Assembly: GCA_950106755.1 (NCBI GenBank) | Contig: OX467082.1 | Span: 17,422,001-17,486,000, forward strand | DNA from: Climacium dendroides | Lineage: Eukaryota; Streptophyta; Bryopsida; Hypnales; Climaciaceae | Reading direction: 5' to 3' | Length of the DNA stretch: 64,000 bases | Shown here: positions 47,807 through 58,105 of the stretch, one piece after another | How the letters are laid out: the number at the start of each line of letters is the position of its first letter | Position numbering within the stretch: the first letter of the stretch is position 1 | Notes under the pieces: model-generated | Databases searched by the model: none | Told to the model about the DNA's origin: nothing | The model's input: only the letters and a program-made list of their open reading frames with translations | Program-made: the position numbers and the translations under genes

Positions 47807-49117
47807 GTTGAATAGATAGTTAGGAATTTAGAAGTAGGAGATTTTATTAGACCGGATCTTATCTTGGAAAATTAGGAAAAGGTTAGATCCGAAAATCTCG
47901 GCTAGATCAGTGCTAAATTTCCTGGGTCACTTTTTGTAAATCTTGTATATAATTCAAGTCTCAAGACTGAGACCAGGAGTCTTTCCCTTGCATATTCTAT
48001 GTAGTCTTGTATTTTCTATTGTTTCCTTGCCTTCCCAAAGAGTGTCTGGGTGAGTGAATGAGAGATTGAGTACAGATGAGCGGATTGTGAGAGGAATTTA
48101 TCCCCTTGGTGTTTTCCTTTGATTACATGTGCATGTGAATGGGTTGTAAGCATTGGGAGTGAATCATTGCACCTCAGTAGATTTAGTGTTCATTATTCCA
48201 AATGAGATAGCCAGTGTTAGGCTAGGCAGTTAGGAAAGGGATTCTTAACTGTGCTAGAGTTACCAGATGGGATATCTAGTTTAGCATCCGATCGCTTGAG
48301 AGGTCTTGCCATCTGAAATAGTAAACAGAAGAACTCTGGATTGCGCTAATACGGGCAGATCCACTTGTATCCACCTTAGTTTTGCACGGATTAGAGGAAG
48401 AATTAAGGTCGTTGTAGTTGGAGAGGATTGTACGAGGGGTTTTTGTGTGACTTGCAGACCGGATTCATTTCAGGTCTGTTGTGAAAGATCAAACCGGATC
48501 TTGTTAGAATAGGAGTTTAGATTAGTCAAGTGATTATTCTGTCACTATAAGTTCCGGAAGGAGTGGTGGGCCTACCTCTCTAAAACCAAGTGGCAGATCC
48601 CTCTGAAGTGCCAACAGAGGTTAATAAGTAAAACAGGAACGGGAAGAAGAACGAAAACCGAGGAAGAATAGATCCTCGGATGTAGTAGCAAAATCCGAAC
48701 GGATGTGTTAGGTCCAGTTGGTCTTGAGTTGGTTGGGCGACCGGATCTGGTTTGAATCAGGTAGAAATATAGTCCGAAGCAGGGATCATTGGTCAGGGGT
48801 GTTATTCGGTTTTGAGGGAAAGGAGAGCTGACGAGAAAGGAAAAGATTTGTACTGATATTTATCCCCCAAATTGTCTAGCAACACGAAACACTTTACAGA
48901 GTCTCTTGGGTTCGATCTTTAGAATCACTTTGTTATGCTTTAAAGTGGTTTTTGTGAGTATAATAGAAAATTTCACTTATCCTGTGCTGTGAGATTTAGC
49001 CAAGGACAAAGGAATTTTTTCTACCAATGCTTCAATGGGCATTAGAACGAGGTTGGATAGAACTTTCAATTCGGACCTCATCTCCGACAATGGTTGTAGG
49101 GCATTGATGGAGTTTGT
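47807..49117. other. 3' flank of the gag-like element
   Basis: Composition matches the element, with many GGATC and CCGGAT motifs. No continuous frame is supported. Coding-like shreds near 48990-49110 may belong to the next frame, but I cannot fix the reading. Confidence 0.35.
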
Positions 49118-49462
49118 ATGACTGACGACGACGAGGTTTGTATTGTGGATGATATTGACATGCCCAACCTTGCAGAACTCGCCCAATTATTGGAATCGGA
49201 GTGGTGAGAAATTTTTAGAAACGACAGAATGGACTTCTTGCTTGAACAACATAGCCCGAGAATACACCAAGCTCTTGAGTACCTTAAGCAATCGCAAATC
49301 TTGAGGACCGTATTGGAGGAAGACGGACTAGCAAGGAGAACTCGGTCCACGGTTTGTAGACTTTGTCTAGGCTTGGACAAAGACCTCCCCATCGTTGTAG
49401 GGACACATAACAATGAGGGAGGCCCTAGTGGCACTGCAAACAGTCCAATGAATATTGACTAA
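49118..49462 (+). pseudogene. Short broken frame, unrecognised, mobile-element-like
   Basis: From the ATG at 49118 to the stop at 49460, interrupted by TGA 49205. It encodes an acidic start (TDDDEVCIVDDIDMPNLAE), then a helical part (FLLEQHSPRIHQALEYLKQS) and DGLARRTRSTVCRLCLGLDK. Composition is protein-like, family unknown. It lies between the gag-like element and a CACTA-like element, so a mobile origin is likely. Confidence 0.4.
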
Positions 49463-49629
49463 GTGTACTTTCGAGTGTTGTAGTTAGCAAAGTAAAATTT
49501 TCTCAAAAGACTTAGACACCTAGCATTATAAAGGCTTATAGATTTTTGCCCTCGATAGTATAAAGTATAAACTATATTAGACATTGACACATGGATATTT
49601 AGATGGTGTCATGGTAACCACGTCATATA

Positions 49630-50436
49630 CACTAGTAGAAAAACAGTGACCATATCAACAAAAAATTAACAAAAAAGTGTTGAGGGCGTTTGTATCCGTG
49701 GTTGCGTTGTCTTGAACAGTATCTAACAAAAAAACTATTGTTCATTTTGTTATGGTGGTCAAATCAGGAAATAATAATATTAATTCATTTAAAAATTTGT
49801 TCAATGAATGGGTGCCACATGGCAAGTCAAGAACCAACCAAATACAAACTGCCATGTAGGCCAAAAACAATACATAAACATGATCCAAAACTAGACTTTA
49901 CAATTTAATTAAAAGAAAGCTAGACTTTACAATTAATTTAGGAGACAAGTTTCTAGAATTTAGTATTAGGTGATAGAAGAGACATGACTTTGATGATAGG
50001 AGGTTAGAGAAGACAATCTCTTTATAGAAATGGAGTGGTAGAAGGTAGAACAAATCATATGGGATATGTGAATTAAGACTATATATGATTTACATATCCC
50101 ATATGGTTTGTTTTAACTTTTTATCACCCCATTTGTATAAAGAGCTTATTTTCTCCTCTTATGTCACCAAAATCACCTCTTATATCACTAGTGTACGAGA
50201 AGCATGTCTTCTTAACAAAAAGTGTTAACTTTTTTGTTGATTTGGAAGTTGTACTATTTGAATCAACAAAAATGCAAGTAACATTTTTGTTAACTTGTTC
50301 AAATTAAGAAAAAATTGTTAAAATGGTCAAAACAATATCCTAGTCAACAAAAAATTGTTAAAATGGTCAATACAGTATCCCAATCAACAAAAAATTGTTA
50401 AATTTTTGTTGACTTGGACACCACTTTCTAGTATTG
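49630..50436. mobile_element. CACTA-like non-autonomous element 2
   Basis: The left end begins CACTAGTAGAAAAACAGTGA and continues CATATCAACAAAAAATTAAC. The right end, reversed, gives CAATACTAGAAAGTGGTGTC and then CAAGTCAACAAAAATTTAAC. ATA flanks both ends (49627-49629 and 50437-50439), a possible 3-bp target duplication as CACTA elements make. The subterminal motif TCAACAAAAAATTGTTAA recurs several times near the right end. The centre holds a long hairpin (49969-50190). There is no coding content. Confidence 0.6.
49969..50190. repeat. Long central inverted repeat
   Basis: Arms of about 100 bp (49969-50077 and 50090-50190) are reverse complements with some mismatches. The best part pairs ACAAATCATATGGGATATGT with ACATATCCCATATGGTTTGT. 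Further out, GACAATCTCTTTATAGAAAT pairs with the AT..TATAAAGAGCTT region. A transcript could fold into a long hairpin, a typical small-RNA source. Confidence 0.6.
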
Positions 50437-50439
50437 ATA

Positions 50440-51820
50440 CTTTTCCAATTTTGTATTACATGACACATATGAAATACATATTCACTTCTTAAATTCTTTT
50501 GCCCAAAAATACATGTGTGATTTTATGGATATATTCATTTCAAATGAATTTATACATATGAATATATGAAGCTATGAAGACAATTTTAGTTATAGTCAAT
50601 TATTCTTTTACAATAATCACTTCTTTTTAATAACCACTTGTTAACAACTTGTTAACCCATAGAGGACCATATGTACCCTTGAGGGACAAAATGGGTCTAG
50701 GTAAGCTACTATTGACTCATTTTGGATGTTTGAAGCCATTTTTTGACAAATTTATTGAAGTTGTGTAGCTCTGCAAGAGCTTTAAGGATATATAGTTTTA
50801 ATTTCAATATGGAAGCATGGAAGCAAATGCTATGCCACAATAATTGCATAACAAAAGATTCCAGGCATCAAAAAAAATTCACAGATTATTAATACAATTT
50901 TTTTGTATTTAGTTTCTTATAGATTATATTTTTTTTGTACATGTGAAGCTTTTATTCATTCCATTTGGATTTGTTATGAGAAAGTTATGGACAATCTTGT
51001 TTTGGGGGCAATTTGAGGATCATTTTGAAAAAAATAACTTACAAGACTCGTTTTGGAGTGCAATTCATCAAATTTTTTCAATTTCTTTTTTAAAAGGTTA
51101 AATTTTCACTATAGAACAATCTCACCATTGGGATTATTGTATTTCAATCCCATCTTTGAGCTATTAATGATTTAGTTTTTAATTCAATGTTCAACCTAGT
51201 TCTACTGAACATTTTTTTAAAGAATGAAAATTGAGTGATTTTTTTTCTTTTGAATTTCCTAGGCTCTTAAGTCTCAACTCAATTTTTCCACATAAAAATC
51301 TTTACATTCAAATCTTGTATTGCAAAAGTTTTCTAGATATTGCGGTCGAAGTCATCTAAAATTGCAATCCATTGTTTTAAAAAGTCTTTATTTCCAACTT
51401 TCATTGATCATATTTTCCAATCCATATGGTCAAATTTGATAAATTTTTTATCACATGATCTTAGACAAGTGCAAGATCCTATGGTTAGGTTTTTTAAAAA
51501 TTTATTATGGTTTTCTTAGGTGAATGCAGCAAAATTAGAAATTCTGACTTTTGAGTGTTTTTTGACACAAAACATCCTTGGTCATTAGGGATTCATTTAA
51601 TTTAATTAAATTTTTCCTCAAAGCTCATAATTTTGACTTTTTATCTATGTCTAGCTTTGATTAATTTTATTTGGACTACAAATGTGAAATGAAGGATAAC
51701 TACGTTCTTCATGCTATCTAAGCATCTTCTTTGAAATATAACTTGTAGAGTTCATTTTTTAATGCAATTTTTCAATTTAATAAAAAATTGGATACAATTT
51801 TGAATTAAAAAATACCTTGA
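50440..51820. other. AT-rich intergenic DNA
   Basis: No gene, RNA gene or clear mobile element is visible. Confidence 0.5.
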
Positions 51821-53150
51821 AGCAATTCTCATCCAGAATGAATCCCTTAAACTTAAATCCAAAAAAATATAACTTGTAACTTGAAAAAAAATGAATGCCT
51901 TGTAGCAATTATCCACACAAATTCACCCTTGAATATGAATCCAAGATAAACAAAATTATATAAACAAAGCCTTTACAAAAAATAACCATTTGCTCTAGTA
52001 GTAAAAAAATATGAACATCAAAGATCTTTCTGTCCCAAGTTTCCATCATTCAATATATTTTTAAAAGAATGAACTTCCCAAGTTTTAGTTTTTTTGGTGG
52101 ACTAGTTCTCAAGTGTTTGAGGAAGTAAAGAATGAGAAGTTCCGCCACAAGAAAGGGGACATGTTCCTTGAAGCCTCTTGCAAATTCTAATTGGTTGAGC
52201 TTTTAATTTAGGCATTTGACTTTCATGTACTTGAAGATATTCCCTGAATTGAAAATAAGAGCTAGCCGCAATTAATGGTTTCCCCCTCTCCATGAAAAGG
52301 AAGAATCCCATGCTCAAGTGCATTTGAAATGGCCACCTACTTTGTTGTATGACTAATGTCCATACCCTGCTGTCCGCGCCTTGACATCATATTCACGTCC
52401 TAACCTTTAGTCCGCACCCTAACGTTTATAATTCAGGTGCGCACCCTGAAGTTCCTCATCATTGTTGAATTGTCACTCCTCACTTCCACACCCTGCATCC
52501 GTGCCCTAATGACCTTGATTCAGAAATGCCAACCATTGTTCAACCAAAAGATTTTCATGACAATGTATTCTTGTCTCTCCAGAAATAACATGAGTCCATG
52601 AATATTTAGGATGAATCTATAAAAATATACTTTACACATGCATCCAAAAGAATATAAATTCTAACTTGAATTAAAAAAGAATCAATGTAGCAATTATCCA
52701 CAAAAATTCACCCTTAAACATGAATCCAAGAAAAACAATATTATATAAGCAAAGCCTTTACAAAAAATAACCATTTGCTCTAGTGGAGAAAAAATATGAA
52801 CATCAAAGAATTTTGTGGCCCAAGTTTCCATCATTCAATATTTTTTTAAGGAATGAACTTCCCAAGTTGTTGCTTTTTGGCAGACTAGTTTTCAAGTGTT
52901 TGAGGAAATAAAGAATGAGAAGTTCTACCACAAGAAAGGGGACATGTTCCTTGAAGTCTCTTGCAAATCCTAATCGGTTGAGCTCTTAGTTTAGGCAATA
53001 TATTTGAAGATATTCTCCTAATTGAAAATAAGAGCTAGCTACAATTAATGGTTTCCCCCTCTCTATGAAAAGGAGGAATCCCATGCCCATGTGCATTTGA
53101 AATGACCACCTACTTTGCTGTGTGACTAACGTCCGTACCTTGACCTGACG
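51820..53150. repeat. Direct duplication, about 780-bp offset
   Basis: The segment 51820-52390 recurs at about 52620-53150 in the same orientation. Shared blocks include AATAACCATTTGCTCTAGT, TTTCCATCATTCAATAT, AAGAAAGGGGACATGTTCCT and AATTAATGGTTTCCCCCTCT. Divergence is about 10%, with small indels. Each copy ends in GTCCGCACCCTGAC-type motifs. The second copy leads into the hAT promoter, so the first may be a relic of the same 5' region. Confidence 0.75.
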
Positions 53151-53516
53151 AACATGCCCTGAAGTTCATGCCCTAATTTGCTGTCCGCGTCCATACTTGC
53201 TATTTGCACCCTGACATCATGTTCATGCCTTGATGTCCGTACCCTAACTTTCCATCTATGTTTTGACGTCCCTAATACAGGTGCGTGCCCTCAAGTTTCT
53301 CATCCTGGGTGAATTTTCAGTCCTTGTGTTTGCACCTTGATGTCTGGGCCCTACGTCTATGCATACCCTGAAGTTGTTGATCCAGATAAGGTAGAACTGA
53401 TTTTTCACTCCTCACGTCCGTGCCTTGTGTTTGCGCCTACCAATGACATATTGACATCCTCACCTTAACACCCTTATCTAAGCGGTTCCCGCCTTTGTAT
53501 GCCCTTAGTATATAAG
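53100..53516 (+). promoter_or_regulatory. GTCCGCACCCTGAC-type array and TATA box before the hAT frame
   Basis: A degenerate array of GTCCGTACCCTGAC/GTCCGCGTC units spans 53115-53470, and TATATAAG follows at 53509-53516, about 260 bp before the ATG at 53768. The same layout precedes the RING-type frame (43290-43504). Confidence 0.5.
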
Positions 53517-53767
53517 TAGTAGGTAAGGCCAACACTCCCCACGTTTGTCTCCTTGGCCTCTTTATCATGAACTTCAATTCATTTTGAGCTCCTTGTGAGT
53601 CTACTTGGGTGGCAGATGGCCTTGGTTTACTGTTGAGGTAATGTCAAAATCAGTTCAAGTAGTGGACTAGCGCTAACTGTTGTTACTAGCACTTTATCTT
53701 GTGGAATATTGTTTTTTATATTCAACACGAAGAAGGAGAAAGGCGTTTATAATCATCCGTGAACGCA

Positions 53768-56199
53768 ATGGGAAGTCAATGGAAACAAACAAAAGAATGG
53801 GAACCGTGGTACGATCTTTGAGAGAATGGGACTAAAGTGACTTGTGTTTTCTGCAATGGAGCATTCAATTACAAACTTGAGCACACTTTTGCACACTTTG
53901 GATATGGCACCAAGTCGGAGAGGTCAATTTGTCATAGTCTGCCCCGGCCAGTGCAATATAGATTTGCCAATTGTGCAAACTTTGTCCCGCAACGAATAAA
54001 TCCCAAGGACATGTATGAAGGAGAATCAGTTCCAAGTGGTCTATCGAGAACAGTTCTAGTTGCAAGTTCAAACCAATCTGCTCAGAATAAAGTGATGAGT
54101 GGGGTCACGGATGGGGGCTCAAAAGAAAGGGCTAACCTTTCTAAAGAAAATGACCCTTTACACACATCCAATAGTCTCATTGCATTGAATTCCATGAGAT
54201 CTAGGCCATTACATCAGCAACACATATTAGACGCCTTCAGCATTGCAAAGAGGAAGGAGTTGGATGAGAAGTGGATAAGTTTTTTCTATGAAGCAAATGT
54301 GCCATTTAATGTGGCAAAGAATACAACCTTCATTGAGGCGGTGAGGGCAACCTCCATGGCAAGGTTTAAATACAATCCACCTTCTTATCATCAGTTGAGG
54401 ACTAATTTGATTGAACCCAAGAGGTTGCAAATCGAGAAGCAGATTGAAGTCAAAGTTGGTTCTGCAGTCAAGCAATCAAGCATTATGGGGGGTCAATATG
54501 CACCGATGGTTGGGATGATGTCAATCGGAGGCCCCTCATGAATGTAATGATGTCATGCCCCCTAGGTGATGTATTTTTGGGGTCCATTGACACTACTGGG
54601 CAAAAAAAATCATGTGTTACATAGCGGACCAAATGAAAGTATACATTGAAAAGGTGGGTCCCAAATATGTGATGCAAGTTTGTATAGATAATGCAGTAAA
54701 CATGCTTGGAGCATTGAACGATATTGTTCTAATATACCTACACTTTTTTAAGCAAGGCTGCATGGCACATGCATTGGATCCTCTATTAGAAGATTGGGCC
54801 AAAGTAGAGGAATTTAAAGATTTAATTGAGAGGACAAAAAGATTGTACCTATACATTCGGAACCATCATGTGACCATGTCTGTTTTTGCGAGTTGAGTCC
54901 AAACCTGCAACTCATAGTGCCTAGCAAAACCCATGCTTGGGTTTTGATGGCCGAAAACCAACCATGGGTCGGGTATGGCTTGTAATGCACAATTTGCAAG
55001 TGCACGTGTATTCTTTAAGAGAACCACCTTTCAACCTACGAGCTGACATAGCAGACATTTTGGAGACATCTTTCAATGCAAGATGGGACATGGTTTTACT
55101 AACGTTCACTACACTGGGGACCTTTTGAATCCATACCTCTTGGATAACGTGGTGCTTAGGGCATATGAAATTGCCCTTCGTGCATTGTATTGGATCATCC
55201 ACAAATTGATGAAGTTTGATGACATGCTAGTGGAATTAACACAATTCGAGGAAGGCACTGGACCATATAGTGTTGTTGAAACACCCAACATCCATCTGCC
55301 ACAGATACTTCCCCACCAATGGTGTCATAGGATTAGAGATCGAGCACATTTTAAAATTGCTGTGCGTATTCCATTCCTAACATGTTCAGCATACTCTTAT
55401 AAATGAAATTAGAGTATGTATTCCTTTATTTACTATAAGGTCCAAAATTGGTTAGCCCCTACAAAGGCAGAGTCATTGGTATATATTTATATCAATAGCC
55501 GTGTACTTCAATAAAGACCAAGAGTTGATCCAATTCATTGGTATGATGTAAATATCTTCTTGAAGGATTCTAATCCAGATGCCCTTGGCCTCGTCTCGGT
55601 GGATGAACACAATTGTACATTTGATGCGATGTAAGTAGAGGAAGGGAAGAAGGTTGATATGGAAGCCAACCGAGCACCTCAAGAGTATCGGTCAAATCCA
55701 AATCTTTGGACTTTGGAGGCAGGGTGATGATCACCTCGAAGAAGTGAGAAACTACTACGAAGATGCTGACAATGTAGAAGAAGAAATCCTTGATGGCCAT
55801 TGGGGGCCTTGGAGACCCAATCCTCATCGCATCCCTTCACCTCTTCTTCCTCAAAATGAAGGCATAGCAGAAGTCCAACCTTTGTCATCCTCTTTGGAGA
55901 GCGACAATCCAAATGCGGCTAACTTTAATAATGATGTTCTCCCCCCTAACAATGACGACAACCCCCCTCCAGGAAATGGTGGTGAAAATGAAAATGGCAG
56001 AGGAAACATGGGGAGCAATGTAATTCCAAATCGTGAAGGATCTTTTGATGATTGTGATGGCAATAGGGGGCCTAGGGGAGTAGGTGCATTAGTTGGTAGC
56101 AATAGAATCGTCCAAGGATACCACGGCACAAACATTGGAAATACAAAAATGGCACACCCGATTGCAAGAAATCAAACGGTGGGTAATGTGGCTTTTTGA
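53768..56199 (+). pseudogene. Decayed hAT-superfamily transposase (BED-like finger, DUF659)
   Basis: The frame starts at the ATG at 53768, is stopped by TGA 53816, and then runs open to 54541. It opens with a BED-like zinc-finger region (WENGTKVTC region with CVFC, then HTFAHFGYGTKSERSIC). Next is a low-complexity spacer, then QQHILDAFSIAKRKELDEKW, FFYEANVPFNVAKNTTFIEA and an RFKYNPPSYHQLR block, typical of plant DUF659-containing hAT proteins. After a frame change, RPLMNVMMSCPLGDVFLGSI and (third frame) VGPKYVMQVCIDNAVNMLGA continue the RNase H-like domain. Shreds of the dimerisation end follow to about 55720. The last part (55654-56199) codes a Gly/Asn-rich tail. Several frameshifts make it non-functional. 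Terminal repeats were not identified. Confidence 0.8.
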
Positions 56200-57459
56200 T
56201 CCAGAATGTGTAGGATCCCAACAACGTTTTTGCGTTTATTGAACCACTAGAAGACCTTGTCCGTGTACCCGCACCAATTGCGGGGCGTAGTGCTGGTCTT
56301 GACTAAAATACATCGACACCACATTCCTTTAACCCATTTTCTCCTGCAACTTTGAATGCCATCCGTAGACCTTTTTAAGAAAGGTTAGGCTCCGTGGGGA
56401 ATGTTGAAGTGATACCTTAGAGCGTTTTACATGGAACTATTGGTGGTAGATCCCCTACAACCCCTCAGCCCCCCTTTCATGACACAATGGGTTAGTATCA
56501 ACAAGGCCATGGAAGGACTGGAGGTCGTGGAGGGACTGGAGGTTGACATATCAACAAAGCATCATTGTCGAGGCTTGCTAAACGTCTTTTCCTTGGAATA
56601 AGGGCAAGATCCTCGAACGTGGTGACAGAATTATTCTTGAATATATATGTACCGAGACCTAGTTCGTCAACCCTAGTGTTTGTTGTTCCTCGAGGTCAAA
56701 GTAGCCTGACTATAAATTCTAACGCAGAGGACCTAGAGGACAATGACACAAGAGATTTAAGCGCAAGCATAGGTATGGTCAAACAATTGTAGAGCTTCAA
56801 AATGAAAACTCAGAAGTCGAGGGCCATTGGACCATAGACAATGGTGATGGAGAAGATGAATATGGCAATAATGGAGGTGTTGATGATGAAGATGACCCTA
56901 ATTGTGATGAAGTACCAATAGATGATGATGTTGTCATTTGAGATGCTAATTTAGCGGTTCCATGTACCCAAGAAGTCAACAGATCAAGTCTTTTCAATAA
57001 TTGAAGTGCATAGATGGTAGATCTTCAGTTTTCAAGAGTTGAAGACAATTGTAGCAATTGGAAGAAAGATTGACACTAAAAAGGAATTTCTTAGATAACT
57101 AGAGAAAAATGGGCATATTTTGGAAGTATAGATTCACTATGTTGTTATTGTACTCTGCAATGCATGAATTTTATAAACATTTTTGGTTATCACAAACATT
57201 AAAGTCTATTAATATGTTTGTAATATTTTTGTATTTGTCATGCATGTTGAAAACATTGGTGAGTGCAATTATATAGAAGATATTATACACTAATCCTATT
57301 TAATATGAGAGCCACAATGAGCTGAATGTAAGAATTCAATTTTTTTTTATCAAATTACATCAATTTTAGATCTTTGCATCCTAAAACCCCCTTTATAGAG
57401 CACATTAAATAAATTCATTTAATCCTCTACACTATATTAAACCGTACACATCGTCAACA
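56200..57459. other. 3' remains of the hAT locus and intergenic DNA
   Basis: Coding-like shreds continue to about 56995, with an acidic stretch (GEDEYGNNGGVDDEDDP-like, around 56830-56920). After that the DNA becomes AT-rich. No intact gene is present. Confidence 0.4.
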
Positions 57460-57735
57460 ACCAGTCAGGTGACATCCACGCCCTAATTGTCCATGTCCGC
57501 ACCCATCTACATCTGCGCCCTAATAGTGACGCCATGATGTCCGCGCCCACACACTAGAATCTCCACTCGACCTTAATGTCTGCGCCCTGGTTTCAACATT
57601 ATGACACACCACGAAGTGACGTGTCATTCAAAAAAAATTTATGGCTTACAAAATGAAAGCCGTCCGGACTGTCCGGTCCGGTTCACCTGTCCATCCGTCC
57701 CGTCCTATGATCTTGACCCATCCGTTGTGACAACC
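57460..57735. repeat. GTCCGCGCCCTAA-type motifs and GGACGGAC block
   Basis: 57470-57600 has about six units of the (G/T)CCGCGCCCTAA type seen at 43.3 and 53.1 kb. 57655-57735 has GTCCGGACTGTCCGGTCC and CCATCCGTCCCGTCC, followed by TTGTGACAACC, matching the LTR-like 42163-42356 block. Confidence 0.5.
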
Positions 57736-58105
57736 CTACCAAAAGCCGGGGAGTCGGGTCCAACGGGATGGAAGGTGGGGTCCAATAGTCTAGGGAGTCG
57801 GATCCAACTATTGAAGAGTCAAAGTTCAACAAGCTAGGTTTAGCAATTAGGGTATCCAGTAGTCTAGGGAGTCAAGGCCAACGCTAAGGAGTTGAGGTTC
57901 AGTAGTCTAGGGGCCAACCGTTCAAGGAAGTCGGGGTTCAATAGTCCAAGGTCCAACCGTTCGGGGAAGTCAGGGTCCAATCGGCTAAGGAGTCGGGGTT
58001 CAATAAGGTCTAGCCGTTCGAGGAAGTCAGGGTCTAGTGGTTGGGGAGTCAAGGTCCAACTGGCTAGGGAGTTGGGGTTCAATAGTTTGGAAGTTGGGAT
58101 GCCCA
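57736..58105. repeat. Degenerate tandem repeat, GGAGTCGGGGTCCAA type
   Basis: About fourteen imperfect units of about 25 bp vary around AGTC.GGGTCCAA(C/T) and (C/T)CGTTCG(G/A)GGAAGTC. The strand bias is G-rich. Translated frames are repetitive (Ser, Arg and Gly) and not evidence of a gene. Confidence 0.65.

Noticed and set aside
45472..48884. TGTTGC...GCAACA ends that might bound an LTR element around the gag-like frame
   Set aside because: I found no long direct repeats at the two ends and no matching 5-bp flanks. Six inverted bases are too few.
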